NCBI GenBank assembly: GCA_030430995.1
Contig: JAUIKA010000001.1
Location: forward strand, 1 to 49,082
DNA from: Alphaproteobacteria bacterium
GTDB taxonomy: Bacteria > Pseudomonadota > Alphaproteobacteria > Rickettsiales > Rickettsiaceae
Reading direction: 5' to 3'
Length of the DNA stretch: 49,082 nucleotides
Shown here piece by piece: positions 7,582-17,526 of this stretch. The notes under the pieces were generated by a model, which was not told where the DNA came from, ran no database searches, and was given only the letters and a program-made list of their open reading frames with translations. The position numbers were made by a program, and so were the translations under genes. Each line of letters opens with the position of its first letter. Position 1 is the first letter of the stretch.

Positions 7582-8512
7582 CTAGTAATAGTTTTTTTAT
7601 CTCTTCTTCGGTTAAATCCGTAGCTTTTGAGATTAGATTTATATCTAACTTTTGCTTTAGAAGATTTTTAGCTATTAATAACTTGCCCTGCTCTATCCCT
7701 CGAGCATATCCTTGTGCATCCCCTTGAGCATGACCTTGAGCATGACCTTGTTTAATACCATCTTCAAACCAAACATCAGCGACTGATCTCATAACTTCAT
7801 GACCTCTTGCATTTTCTATTAATCCTTTTAATTCTACTATATTTTCTTCTTTTATTCTAGGAATCATATAACTTATAGATATCCTGAATATATCTTCATC
7901 TACTTTTCCTATTGTCATCTCTATAGAAGATAAAAACTTCATAAAATCTCTGTCTCTTATATGCTTCATCAAGCATTCTATATAACCTAAATTATCTGAT
8001 TTTAAAATCTCTTTATCATCCATAGATTGCAGATCTATCAATTTATACTCTCCTTCAAATAACTGCCTAGCAAGATCAGGATCTGTAAAATGATCATAAA
8101 AACTCCTTTTGGCTGTATATTTCTTGCTTCCGTTATAAATTAGCATGGGGCAGATAAGTGGCAAGATTTTTTCCTTCTTAGGATCCTGCTCTTTAATATG
8201 CATCTGGCAAATACTCATCATATATTGCCTCATCCTAATTGCTATATTTGGGTCTATTGTTGACTGATGTTCTAGCAAAATATAAACATATCCATTACTA
8301 CTTGAAGATTTGAACAGGCAATCAGAAAGAGTTTCTTTAAGCTGCCCATCTATGAAACTATGCTTTGTCATTTCTAAAGATGAGATATCTATAGCTTTCT
8401 TAATATTTTCAGGCAAGTGCGTTTCAAAAAACTCTTTAGCAACCTTAGGGATAGAGAGAACTTTCTTTAAGAATTGATCGGATTTTAATCTTTGCGGTTT
8501 ACTTTTCTTCAT
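7565..8512 (-). CDS. Rpn-family nuclease (Transposase_31/YhgA-like)
   Basis: The 315-residue protein matches the YhgA/Rpn group. FFETHLPENIKKAIDISSLE opens the core, IDGQLKETLSDCLFKSS gives the catalytic Asp region, and YVYILLEHQSTIDPNIAIRM with RQYMM gives the conserved LEHQS motif (the ExQ catalytic pair) at about residues 85-105. A GHAQG/DAQG/ARG repeat linker near residue 260 precedes a terminal helix pair. Rpn proteins act as recombination-promoting endonucleases. The gene interrupts the tra operon between traG and traD. Confidence 0.82.
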   Translation of the reverse strand: MKKSKPQRLKSDQFLKKVLSIPKVAKEFFETHLPENIKKAIDISSLEMTKHSFIDGQLKETLSDCLFKSSSSNGYVYILLEHQSTIDPNIAIRMRQYMMSICQMHIKEQDPKKEKILPLICPMLIYNGSKKYTAKRSFYDHFTDPDLARQLFEGEYKLIDLQSMDDKEILKSDNLGYIECLMKHIRDRDFMKFLSSIEMTIGKVDEDIFRISISYMIPRIKEENIVELKGLIENARGHEVMRSVADVWFEDGIKQGHAQGHAQGDAQGYARGIEQGKLLIAKNLLKQKLDINLISKATDLTEEEIKKLLLDDKRS

Positions 8513-8587
8513 AGATAAGAGTTTCTGATAATTTTACCAAATATAGAGGCAAATATGCTATACTAAAATTATAAAGAGGAACATAAT

Positions 8588-9163
8588 ATGGCAAAGAGTT
8601 TAAATAAAAACAAAGAATTATCCAAAAATCAAAAATCTTGCCTCAAGCTTATATTATCTACTTATTTGTCATTTTTTATAGCAAATTGGCTTTGCTCTTT
8701 TGCTTGTACTACTAAAATGACAGAAGTCCTATATTGCTTAGCGCTTGCTATTATGTTTATATCAAGCAAATATAAATCCTACATCATAGAAAAAGCTAGA
8801 ATCAGTGAAGGCTTACAATATGCAAAAGAGCAGCCTTTGCATACAAAAGACAGCAACCTAACTCTTATAGCCGCGGTACTGGCGCTCTTGCCTGCAAGTT
8901 TTATAAGCTTCATAGAAGGAGAAACTACCACTACTGTGATAGCAATATTACTTACTCTCAAAGTAATATCTGCTTTTGTAATTCCTATCTTGCCATGTCT
9001 TGCTTATATAGACGTCTTTAATCAGGATGTCACTATTGCTGTTTTTGATTTGGAGGGGAATGGGCAAATAGATACCTTGACAAAACATTCGACAAAAAAA
9101 TGGGATGAAACAACAAGAACTAGCCCTTTATACAAAAACATTCCTGGCAACATTTGGCGCTAG
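8588..9163 (+). CDS. Membrane protein in the position of F-plasmid traS; function unknown
   Basis: I do not recognise the family. The 191-residue protein has about four hydrophobic stretches: LILSTYLSFFIANWLCSF, VLYCLALAIMFIS, LTLIAAVLALLPASFISF and VISAFVIPILPCLAYI. A soluble tail of about 45 residues follows. AGAGGAACATAATATG provides a good ribosome site at the start. It is the only plus-strand gene inside the tra block, lying between traG and traD, where F plasmid carries traS (inner-membrane entry exclusion) and traT. An entry-exclusion role is therefore a positional guess, with no sequence similarity to support it. It faces traG convergently, 4 bases away. Confidence 0.6.
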   Translation: MAKSLNKNKELSKNQKSCLKLILSTYLSFFIANWLCSFACTTKMTEVLYCLALAIMFISSKYKSYIIEKARISEGLQYAKEQPLHTKDSNLTLIAAVLALLPASFISFIEGETTTTVIAILLTLKVISAFVIPILPCLAYIDVFNQDVTIAVFDLEGNGQIDTLTKHSTKKWDETTRTSPLYKNIPGNIWR

Positions 9164-9167
9164 TACT

Positions 9168-12050
9168 CTACTCATCTTTCTTTTTGATTTGTTTAGCTTG
9201 TTCTATAGCCTCTTTGTTACTATCGCCTTTATTATTACTAGGTAGCTCTTCACCGGCATCTTTATCCGAGCTCAATAAGTTCTTTGCCTCTCTATAAATA
9301 CTGGCAATACCTTTACCAAAACCTGTGGGAGCTTTTTCTCTTGTATCTACTGCTTTTTCTTCCATATCTATAGAGCCTTTTGCTATGTCTTCTTTTCTGG
9401 CACCTAATTTACCCTCAGCTTCTTTAGCTTCTTGAGTATGTTGTTTAGCCATCTCCCCTGTGCCCTTAGTGATATCTGCCCTTCTTTGAGCTGCCTGAGA
9501 GTCTACCTCTTTACTTAATTTTGTCTGCTCAAGTTTGCTAAAATCAGTCTCTTCAAACCCTGTAAACTGAGGGGCTTTTTGTAGCATATTCGCACGAGCC
9601 CTTTCATCAAACTTTTCTTTACTCGGTATATCTACGCTAACATTGATAGATTTGCCTAAATATTCTTTTGCAAGGGATCTAGCATTCATATATGCAGCTC
9701 TTTGAGCCTGAACATCATGAGGGTTATATAGCCTTCCTATAGCAACATTTTCAGCAACTTTAAGATCTTTTGCTGTTCTTTTTATCACTTCTGGCGTGAT
9801 ATCATGAGAAGATTGCATACCAGCTGATTCCATCTCCTGCAAATTTTTCTCTAAAGTTTTCATCTTACTATGCTCCATCTGCTCCCTCTTCTCATATTGC
9901 TCCATTTCACTTATATTCTCTCCTAACTTTTTGAACTTTTGCTGAGTCAAGCCCGTATCTTTGGTAAAATGCTCATCTTTTGTAAGATCTCTAGATAGGC
10001 CTAATCCTTCTTTGGTACTATCTGAAGTATTATACCTATCTTTAACATCGCTTGTTAATACAGATCTATCTGCACTTTGAGATTCTATATTTCCCTTTAC
10101 ATCTACCTCAAATCCTGCAAAGCTTTTTATAGCCTTCCCCAAAAGCCCACCTTTACCTGCAGATACGCTTCCTTCTACAGCTCTTCTTAAAGACTCCTCT
10201 CTAGATACGCCTTGAGCTTGCTCTATATCATGAGCCTTGCTATACACATCCTCTAGATCCTTATTTTCATGTATCCTCTGAGCTAGCCCATAGCTATCTC
10301 CTTGCTTGATGGAGTCATCTATAGATGTAAGCATTTCTGTAACTTGATCTACTACCTTGGACTTTGACTTTGTATGCCCCTGCTGCACTGACTCTAAACT
10401 AGAGGATTGGTCTCTTACAGCTTGTTCTCTCATCTCTTGTATTGATGAGTTTATGTCATATTTAAATCCAGTAGCATGTTCTGTGGTTCCAGCTCCTGAA
10501 GTGACTGTGTCTCTTAAAGGCCTCATATTAAGCGCCTCACCAGTTACCATCTCTATAGCATCTGAGTCCCTATAACTACTTCCTCTATCTATTTTGTTGC
10601 TAGATACATTCCGGCTAGAGATATTATCATAGCTTCTATTGCCCGTAGTCAGCTCGCTTGCAGCTGCTGCTGTTGACTGGGACATAGAGTAAGAACTCCC
10701 CATAGCATTTACCATTGCCCCAAATCCACCTGAAACTATCATATAAGATAGCACTGGCACTGACATCTGCATACTTGAGGCTATTGCTACTATCTTGTCT
10801 GACAAGGCTCCTACTTTAGCTAGGGTTGATATACTCACAGCCCCCCTGCTTGCTAACGCCTGCATGCTTCCAGAGGTATACAGCTCTATGAACATGTTCA
10901 GTATTGATGATAATGCTGGCCACAACTGAAATGAGAACACCAATATCATATATCTATTTAGATGATCTAAGCTTCCTGTAAAAATTACTATCGGCACTAC
11001 AAATAAAAAACATGCATATGTAAGGCATTTAAATACTGTAAGCAGCATCGGTACATAATATCCCGCTATTTTCCCAGTAAGGCTCCATGCATTTTCCTGA
11101 TTTTGTATAGCTCTGAGTGCACCATACTCGCCAAACTTAGAAAAACTATGCAGCATCATTACCTGTTTTGCATAATCTTCAGCGCTTGTGCCGCCCGCGC
11201 CCAAATAACCTCCTAGCATTATCCCTAAATTCTTCTCTAGATATTGCCCAGAGATATCTCCTGGATCAGTGCTGCCTGTTATAAATGAGCTTCTGCCAGA
11301 TAAAGCAAAGTTGCTATGCTTTAGATCATTTCTAAACTCTAAATACTCTCCTTTGAGTTTCTTCTGTATTATCTCACAAGCTTGTTTACATTTTACACTC
11401 TTTTTCCCTCCTCCATCATAAATCACTACATGCCTATACCCATCTCCTGAGTTGGTATGAACATAGTCTAAGAAATTTGGAGCTCTAAATAATTCTTTGA
11501 AATTCATCTGCACTCCTATAGTGCATGGCATTATCACGCATCTCTCTAAGAAATTCTCAACAGATGCAGAAAGCTCTGGATCTTGTATCTTCCATCTTTT
11601 TGTCTCTTGAATAAGAGACGATCCAAAACTAGGTCCATAATCATGATATGAAAACTTATCCGCCTTTACTACGCTGAAGGCTTGATCTATACAAGCAGTT
11701 ATAGCTAAACCTAAAGACTCTGCAACTCCTATAAATAAATTAAATCCAAAAGGTAAGTTAGCGACTACTGCTTTTCTCTTGGTAACATGATCTTTTACCA
11801 TCATACTACCTCCTTGCCCGCTGGGCACATACATTATCACCCCAATAACCAATACTACTATACTCAGATGCTGGATAGCTCTTTTTACATTCCCTTCTAA
11901 AGCACCTTTGATGAGCATCACCGCAAAGCCTATAACCGATACAAATTTTAGCGTTTGATAATAAAAATCACCATCTCCTGTTATCATCGCTATTGCTTGA
12001 AGCGTGTGATACATCGCATCAAAATGTCCGTAAGTTCCTATCTCAAACAT
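9168..12050 (-). CDS. traG: TraG, mating-pair stabilisation / pilus assembly protein
   Basis: The 960-residue protein has the TraG_N membrane domain at residues 1-480. The N-terminus MFEIGTYGHFDAMYHTLQAI is family-typical, early membrane helices lie at about 30-80, and a second cluster, MLLTVFKCLTYACFLFVVPI, follows at about 335-355. The C-terminal half is long, charged and repeat-poor, like the periplasmic part of F TraG (938 residues). In F, TraG acts in pilus assembly, stabilises mating pairs with TraN and takes part in entry exclusion. It follows traH with a 2-base gap, as in F. Confidence 0.93.
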   Translation of the reverse strand: MFEIGTYGHFDAMYHTLQAIAMITGDGDFYYQTLKFVSVIGFAVMLIKGALEGNVKRAIQHLSIVVLVIGVIMYVPSGQGGSMMVKDHVTKRKAVVANLPFGFNLFIGVAESLGLAITACIDQAFSVVKADKFSYHDYGPSFGSSLIQETKRWKIQDPELSASVENFLERCVIMPCTIGVQMNFKELFRAPNFLDYVHTNSGDGYRHVVIYDGGGKKSVKCKQACEIIQKKLKGEYLEFRNDLKHSNFALSGRSSFITGSTDPGDISGQYLEKNLGIMLGGYLGAGGTSAEDYAKQVMMLHSFSKFGEYGALRAIQNQENAWSLTGKIAGYYVPMLLTVFKCLTYACFLFVVPIVIFTGSLDHLNRYMILVFSFQLWPALSSILNMFIELYTSGSMQALASRGAVSISTLAKVGALSDKIVAIASSMQMSVPVLSYMIVSGGFGAMVNAMGSSYSMSQSTAAAASELTTGNRSYDNISSRNVSSNKIDRGSSYRDSDAIEMVTGEALNMRPLRDTVTSGAGTTEHATGFKYDINSSIQEMREQAVRDQSSSLESVQQGHTKSKSKVVDQVTEMLTSIDDSIKQGDSYGLAQRIHENKDLEDVYSKAHDIEQAQGVSREESLRRAVEGSVSAGKGGLLGKAIKSFAGFEVDVKGNIESQSADRSVLTSDVKDRYNTSDSTKEGLGLSRDLTKDEHFTKDTGLTQQKFKKLGENISEMEQYEKREQMEHSKMKTLEKNLQEMESAGMQSSHDITPEVIKRTAKDLKVAENVAIGRLYNPHDVQAQRAAYMNARSLAKEYLGKSINVSVDIPSKEKFDERARANMLQKAPQFTGFEETDFSKLEQTKLSKEVDSQAAQRRADITKGTGEMAKQHTQEAKEAEGKLGARKEDIAKGSIDMEEKAVDTREKAPTGFGKGIASIYREAKNLLSSDKDAGEELPSNNKGDSNKEAIEQAKQIKKKDE

Positions 12051-12052
12051 AA

Positions 12053-13471
12053 TTATTCCTCTTTATTTGTAAATATTCTTGATACTCTAGAGATTATTTG
12101 CTTTCTCTCTAGAGTTATATGCTCTCTTGATTGCATGCTAATCTGAGCTCTTTGAAAAGCTGTATATTTATGCGACTCTATTATCCTTCTAGTCTCAGAT
12201 AGTGAGTGCATATAATCTTGCAAAATAGCTTTATCATTACTTGATACCTCTAAGGCATACACTTCATTTCTGACCTTATCAAGCAGGGACGTCATATACT
12301 CTACTAAAATATCATAGGCAAGAGATTCTAAGATTTCTGAGTTATATCTTACTAAACCATAACCATCACTTCCGCCTCCTCTGGTCATGATAGCATTCTC
12401 TATCATTGGAATCACTGGTATGGTTGAGAGACTGATAAGCTCTTCTTCTTGAGCTGTAAACTTAGTCTCATTTGCTATCACCTTCGCAGCCAGCCCCTCT
12501 AATGTAGATCTAATTTTATCTACAAAACTTGGGGCTTCTTTTTCATTAAATTGCTTAACCATGACCTCCGGAGATAAACACTCTTTGCTATCGTTGCATT
12601 TATATAGTTTAATAGGCTCTGAGCCTGATATATAGTTATCAAGCTGCTTCATATCTGTAAATAGTGACGATTTCATCTCAAATCTCCACTTAGCATCTGC
12701 GTCTTTACCTTCTTTCTTCCCAATAAGGGTGCCGGATATAGACATCATAAACTCTAAAAGAGATTTATCTCCTTCTATCTTTTTACCTTTTTCACCTCCT
12801 TTCGTCATAGCCTTCCATGCTATATTAAACTCATCTCCTAAAGTTGTATCCTCCCTCTCCTGCTTCCCCTCACTGCCCTTTGTACTATCTGGCGCTTTAC
12901 TACACTTGCTTCTGAGTTGCTGCATATCTTCAAATCCACCATCTGAGATTCTATTTGAGCTCATACAAGACTGTACTGAATTTGCGTTAAGTTTAGCTAA
13001 TGTCCCATCAACCAACTTTTGAGCCATCTCACAATCATTCATAGTCATACTATTGATAGTATTTGATACCTTCTCTAAATCAGATGTAACATTCTCACAT
13101 TGAGGACAATAGGCCTTTATTCCGAGTCTGAGCGCATAAGGAAGCGCTGCTGATGGTATCTTTTTAAAAAAATTTAAATACCCAGCCAACTTAATGAAGG
13201 TAAAACCACCAAAGCGAAAATCTTTACTTCCGCATCCATCCATAGAAAAACTAGGCGGCTCAAAATACACAGGCTGAATTGTCTTTGGCCTTGCTGCCCT
13301 TACCTGGATAGATCCCCCTGATATATAGCCTGAAGATTGATCGTGGATCACCATAGGTTTAGTCACATTACTCATGCCACCAGAAGTCCTGATTAATCTA
13401 TTTAAAATACCATCTGCACGTAATACACTAGGAATACAAATTAATGTATATATAAATATTATCTTTTTCAT
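12053..13471 (-). CDS. traH: TraH, conjugative pilus assembly protein
   Basis: The 472-residue protein (F TraH is 458) starts with a signal peptide, MKKIIFIYTLICIPSVLRAD. FFKKIPSAALPYALRLGIKAYCP with CPQCENV is the conserved TraH core, and MNDCEMAQKLVDG follows. The C-terminus is coiled-coil-like. TraH is a periplasmic, outer-membrane-associated factor needed to assemble and retract F-type pili, interacting with TraF, TraU and TrbI. It overlaps traF by 4 bases and precedes traG as in F. Confidence 0.93.
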   Translation of the reverse strand: MKKIIFIYTLICIPSVLRADGILNRLIRTSGGMSNVTKPMVIHDQSSGYISGGSIQVRAARPKTIQPVYFEPPSFSMDGCGSKDFRFGGFTFIKLAGYLNFFKKIPSAALPYALRLGIKAYCPQCENVTSDLEKVSNTINSMTMNDCEMAQKLVDGTLAKLNANSVQSCMSSNRISDGGFEDMQQLRSKCSKAPDSTKGSEGKQEREDTTLGDEFNIAWKAMTKGGEKGKKIEGDKSLLEFMMSISGTLIGKKEGKDADAKWRFEMKSSLFTDMKQLDNYISGSEPIKLYKCNDSKECLSPEVMVKQFNEKEAPSFVDKIRSTLEGLAAKVIANETKFTAQEEELISLSTIPVIPMIENAIMTRGGGSDGYGLVRYNSEILESLAYDILVEYMTSLLDKVRNEVYALEVSSNDKAILQDYMHSLSETRRIIESHKYTAFQRAQISMQSREHITLERKQIISRVSRIFTNKEE

Positions 13472-14238
13472 TCTCTCGCCTCTTTTTTAAATATTTCCCT
13501 GGCTACCAATAATCTTTCTTCAAGTTCTGAAAAACTTGTAAAGTTACTAATTAGCTCAAAGGACATATCAAGCGTTTTATGCACTACAAATACAGAAGGA
13601 GCGCCTCTGATATTAAGCGAGGCTCTGAGTTCTGGAGTAATTTTTGTATAACTGGCAAAATAATTAGATTCATTTTCTGTAATAACTTCCATGCTAAACC
13701 CATATTTATTACAAAATCTATCTATTACCGGCTCAAAAGCAGCTGAAGCTTGTAAGCTATTATCGGTATATAAGACTAAGTCAATCTCCCCAGCTAAATT
13801 TCTTATAACCTCTTCCTTCTTCTCTAATTCGTTTTCATCTGCAAGCCTTCTTGCGTGTATGTTACTTGGATTTTCTAAATTGTCATCTAGCTCTGGGTGC
13901 AAAATACCAGCCATCTGCCACGCCTCAGTTGCCTTAGTTGTTTTGTCATACATCTTCTTCTCTGCTAGACGATACTTAGTAGCATTCTCAATTGTAGGAA
14001 ATTCAAGCCATATATTTCTACTATCCTCTATATCCTTCTTTAATTGTTCAACCAATCTTTTTGCATTCTCGGGCGTTTGCTGTAACTGCTCTTTCTGTTT
14101 TTTTAATTGCTCCTGCTTACTTAATTGCTCATGCCAAAACCAACCTCTTTCTCTATCGTTATAAAATCCCCCATAGCATATTTTATATGTCATAATGGCA
14201 TATATTATTACCAAGAAAATCTTTTTTTTATTCTCCAT
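13468..14238 (-). CDS. traF: TraF, thioredoxin-fold pilus assembly protein
   Basis: The 256-residue protein (F TraF 247) has a signal peptide and the family opening GGFYNDRERGWFWHEQ, a hallmark of TraF. A coiled region follows, then a thioredoxin-like domain from about residue 150 with the cis-Pro loop in LNIRGAPSVFVV. As in F TraF, there is no CXXC pair, so it is unlikely to be a redox enzyme. It acts in the periplasm in pilus assembly with TraH. It lies between traN and traH. Confidence 0.9.
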   Translation of the reverse strand: MENKKKIFLVIIYAIMTYKICYGGFYNDRERGWFWHEQLSKQEQLKKQKEQLQQTPENAKRLVEQLKKDIEDSRNIWLEFPTIENATKYRLAEKKMYDKTTKATEAWQMAGILHPELDDNLENPSNIHARRLADENELEKKEEVIRNLAGEIDLVLYTDNSLQASAAFEPVIDRFCNKYGFSMEVITENESNYFASYTKITPELRASLNIRGAPSVFVVHKTLDMSFELISNFTSFSELEERLLVAREIFKKEARE

Positions 14239-14246
14239 CTTTTACC

Positions 14247-16094
14247 TCACTCTTGTTTTTTTATTGGATAATTATCATGGTAATTTTCACTCTCGCTGCC
14301 TTTTCCGGTTGTGCCAAATCTTTCATGCATCTGACCTTTCTTACGCAACTGATGAGCACTTGGCCTATTCATCTGTGATGGCTTATTGCCATGAATAGCT
14401 TTTCCATCTTTATTTCCTGAGGGAAGATGTTTTTGTAATCTCTTCTGAGAATAATCAGGATTTTCTTTTGGAAATTTTCTCTTCTTATATTTTATAGCAC
14501 CTCTCTCATCTTCCTTGGCTTTATGGGTAAATTCAGGAAAAGCTTCACTAAAATCTATCTTAGTAAAATCTATCTTCATTAGCTCTTCTATAGTAAGACC
14601 GCCACAATCTGGATTTTTAGGATCTCCCCAACCTTTACCTAATTGCTTCCTACCCTCTACCTGTATTATCTTATGCAGCACTTCAGGAAAGCAGCAAAAT
14701 TTCTTATGTGAGCCTGACTTTATTCCGATCCTTCTTTTTATTACTTTCCCTACATAGTAACAACGCTTTCTCTCTCTTTGGCTAGCCAAATGCTCCTCAT
14801 CTTTTGTGCAGCTATTTCCTACCAGCTTGCCCCATCCTCCTTTGAGTTTTATATTTTCTTTTCTGCAGTCTTTTGACATCCCTTTAATTTGGCAGCAATT
14901 CTTAAATCCCAGAGCTCCCATTCTGCAAGTCTGCACTGTGCCAGGAAACAGCCTAACATTCTCTAAATCTTTTCCTTGAGTATGTTGAGCTATTTTAAGT
15001 TTACTTACTGAATCTGGCATATCTTTATCTTTATCCCAATGCGGATTATGGCAAATCCCCTCCATGCACGGAAAAACACTACATTTAATCGCTCCAGGGA
15101 TAGATAAATCATCATTGGTTGAGATATATTTAGGACGCATAACTTTATATGTATCCTCCCCAGTTTTACATGAATATTCACGCAAAACATTCACGCAGTT
15201 GCCCTCACCATCATATAAAATACATTCCCTGTCTTGAATAAAAAGGCAGTCTTGCCTATATTCAAATCTTCCGCAATCATCTTTAGATGGATAATCACAA
15301 GTTTTGGTATATCCATATTGCCAGCAATCTCTTGTTACCCTCACGCCCTCTATAATCCTTTCTTGTCTGCCTTGAGTGCATGTCTTTCTACTATCGAAGC
15401 AACGATAAACATTTTCCTTTGGCTCATAAGAAAACCTAGAACTTGCTGAATAATCTATCACTAGCTCATACCCTCCAAAATATCCAGCAGCTACTAAAAT
15501 ATCTATTCTTATTTTATTATTCTCCATCAAAGGCTTTAGATTTACCCCCAAAGAAGCACTGCCGATTCTCCCTGTTTGAACAGGGATCATCTCACCATTT
15601 TTCTCAATCGCTCTATAATAATCAAATGGCTCATCTGTCATTACCTCATCACATCTCTCTTGCCCCCATTTAAAATCCTCACTTCCTACAGATGTAAAAA
15701 TTACTCTATCGCTAGCCTTAATAATTGCATGATCCTTATATTTTATCGATCTGAGATTTATGCTACCGACACCATCTACAATCTCTATTGTCACTGAATT
15801 TTTGAACTCCCTGCCCTCTCTTGCATATAAAAAGTTGCAGCTGCTACCAGTTCCCGATCCATCGTCTCTTTCTTCGCACCTGCCGATGATAATCCTTTTA
15901 TTCTCTTTATCATGAGCAATTTTGATATCACTAGAAGCAGAGATCTTTACATAGTCCTGTTTTACCTTCTCCCTGAACCTAGTATTTCCTTGCTCTTTAA
16001 TTGGACGTGAATCATACGCCCCTCCCTTGGCAAAGCTTTGAGAAATCAGCGTCATAGATAATAAGATCAACACTACTCTACCAATCATGCTCAC
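14247..16094 (-). CDS. traN: TraN, cysteine-rich mating-pair stabilisation adhesin
   Basis: The 615-residue protein has a signal peptide (VLILLSMTLISQSFAKGG) and a very high cysteine content through the middle, such as RVTRDCWQYGYTKTCDYPSK and DCGRFEYRQDCLFIQDREC. It ends in the conserved TraN tail GDPKNPDCGGLTIEELMKID. In F, TraN is the outer-membrane adhesin that binds the recipient surface. A basic tail of about 60 residues extends past the usual end. The size is close to F TraN (602), yet a second TraN-like gene overlaps it upstream by 17 bases. Confidence 0.88.
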   Translation of the reverse strand: MSMIGRVVLILLSMTLISQSFAKGGAYDSRPIKEQGNTRFREKVKQDYVKISASSDIKIAHDKENKRIIIGRCEERDDGSGTGSSCNFLYAREGREFKNSVTIEIVDGVGSINLRSIKYKDHAIIKASDRVIFTSVGSEDFKWGQERCDEVMTDEPFDYYRAIEKNGEMIPVQTGRIGSASLGVNLKPLMENNKIRIDILVAAGYFGGYELVIDYSASSRFSYEPKENVYRCFDSRKTCTQGRQERIIEGVRVTRDCWQYGYTKTCDYPSKDDCGRFEYRQDCLFIQDRECILYDGEGNCVNVLREYSCKTGEDTYKVMRPKYISTNDDLSIPGAIKCSVFPCMEGICHNPHWDKDKDMPDSVSKLKIAQHTQGKDLENVRLFPGTVQTCRMGALGFKNCCQIKGMSKDCRKENIKLKGGWGKLVGNSCTKDEEHLASQRERKRCYYVGKVIKRRIGIKSGSHKKFCCFPEVLHKIIQVEGRKQLGKGWGDPKNPDCGGLTIEELMKIDFTKIDFSEAFPEFTHKAKEDERGAIKYKKRKFPKENPDYSQKRLQKHLPSGNKDGKAIHGNKPSQMNRPSAHQLRKKGQMHERFGTTGKGSESENYHDNYPIKKQE

Positions 16095-17526
16095 CCTCTT
16101 TTGCCCACTCTATCTCCTCATCTGGCCTTTGGCTGCCTCCAGATGTTCTCTCTGTAATGTCTCCTGTTTTTTTTAAAGTAGTCCTCTCGTTCCAAACTGG
16201 ATCTGACCACTGCAAACAAATCCTCTCAAATGATTTAATCCCAGCTGATAAATATGCCCCATCAATAGATATACTTCTGATAACTATACTATTTCTACCT
16301 AGTTTTAAATATGGTCTTATATCTATCTTAGCAATTTTATTATAACTCCTAGGCTGCCTATACCCCTCATCTCTTCCATGATATGTAGTATCTTCACCTA
16401 CAAGATATGTACGGCTTCCAGTACTGACCCTAGGTAATACCTCATGTTCGCGGCGACGAACTATTACACCAAAACTTACTTTTACAAAATATTTATACTC
16501 AGACTCGCTGTTTAAATCAGTTAAACTCGAACCTCCATAAGGCCCTACAAAAACATTCTGACCATTAACTGAAACACTGACAAACTGCTTATACTCCAGA
16601 TCATAAATACTGAACTCTGCAAAAACCCTAGGATCTTTCTTGACATCAAGCTCCAAAGTTATATCTTTTGTATATTTTGTATGAGTTCTAAAAAATTCAT
16701 TCCCAAACCAACCTCTTCTATTGGTGGATTCCCTTTTATTATAATTCCCTGATTTATCATCTATGGTAAATGTAAATATACCGTTATTAAGCTTATGAGG
16801 TATATTGCTACTGAGTAATCTGACATCTTCCCGCGTACTACTAAATCTTCTGCAATGGATCTCTAAATCTTCAAATGCATCATAAGTATTGAATAATTTT
16901 TCACAAAAAAACGTCTCGGGAATAGGCTCTTTCACTTCTTTTTCCTCCCATCCCATTACAAATGGGTCATCCCTTAAATGGCTTTTCCCTTCAAAGGTTA
17001 CGCAGTCAAAATCTATCCCCTCATTCTTTAGCTTATCAAGCTCAGCCATAATACCTTTTTGGTATATTTTAGTAGCCTCTTCTAGCGCTTTATCTACTTC
17101 TCTTAGATTATTAGCTACTGCTGGATTATTCTCATCTGTCGAATCCTGCATTACCCTTAGAGCCTGAGCTGCATCACTTTTGCCTGATGCTATTTTTCTT
17201 CCCTGATCAGCCATAACGCTCTCGTCCTCAGGAGGGGAAAAATTTTCGGCATCAGCTTTGGTAATTTTTTGAGCCTCTTTACCTTCTCCTTCCTGCCTGT
17301 ATAACTCTATATCAGGATTATCTACCGGAGCATTTACTTCACCGTTTTTCTCTTGAACAGATAATGGCTTCTGCCAATTCTCAAGACCGTCTGCCTTCTG
17401 ACTGTGATCCCAGATGCGTTTAAACTCCTCCTTGTCATAGCCAGCGAAAACAAAACTGCTACATATTAATCCCAAAATACAGATAATCTTAGCCAAAATT
17501 GCTACCTCCCTTGCCGAAATCACCAA
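16078..17526 (-). CDS. Second TraN-like exported protein upstream of traN
   Basis: The 482-residue protein has a signal peptide (IICILGLICSSFVFAG) and an acidic linker to about residue 110. A domain with four cysteines follows, with FDCVTF and FFCEKLF, DLEIHCRRFS and SFERICLQWS. It is positioned and organised like the front half of a TraN adhesin, with beta-rich tip-like sequence, but lacks the Cys-dense core and the family tail found in the next gene. It may be a split or duplicated TraN tip, or a dedicated partner. The two overlap by 17 bases and should be co-translated. Confidence 0.6.
   Translation of the reverse strand: MVISAREVAILAKIICILGLICSSFVFAGYDKEEFKRIWDHSQKADGLENWQKPLSVQEKNGEVNAPVDNPDIELYRQEGEGKEAQKITKADAENFSPPEDESVMADQGRKIASGKSDAAQALRVMQDSTDENNPAVANNLREVDKALEEATKIYQKGIMAELDKLKNEGIDFDCVTFEGKSHLRDDPFVMGWEEKEVKEPIPETFFCEKLFNTYDAFEDLEIHCRRFSSTREDVRLLSSNIPHKLNNGIFTFTIDDKSGNYNKRESTNRRGWFGNEFFRTHTKYTKDITLELDVKKDPRVFAEFSIYDLEYKQFVSVSVNGQNVFVGPYGGSSLTDLNSESEYKYFVKVSFGVIVRRREHEVLPRVSTGSRTYLVGEDTTYHGRDEGYRQPRSYNKIAKIDIRPYLKLGRNSIVIRSISIDGAYLSAGIKSFERICLQWSDPVWNERTTLKKTGDITERTSGGSQRPDEEIEWAKEGEHDW

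Noticed and set aside
13691..14164. 157-residue frame on the strand opposite traF
   Set aside because: It is hydrophobic, Cys/Ser-rich shadow sequence against a well-supported traF with a family signature; no ribosome site stands out.
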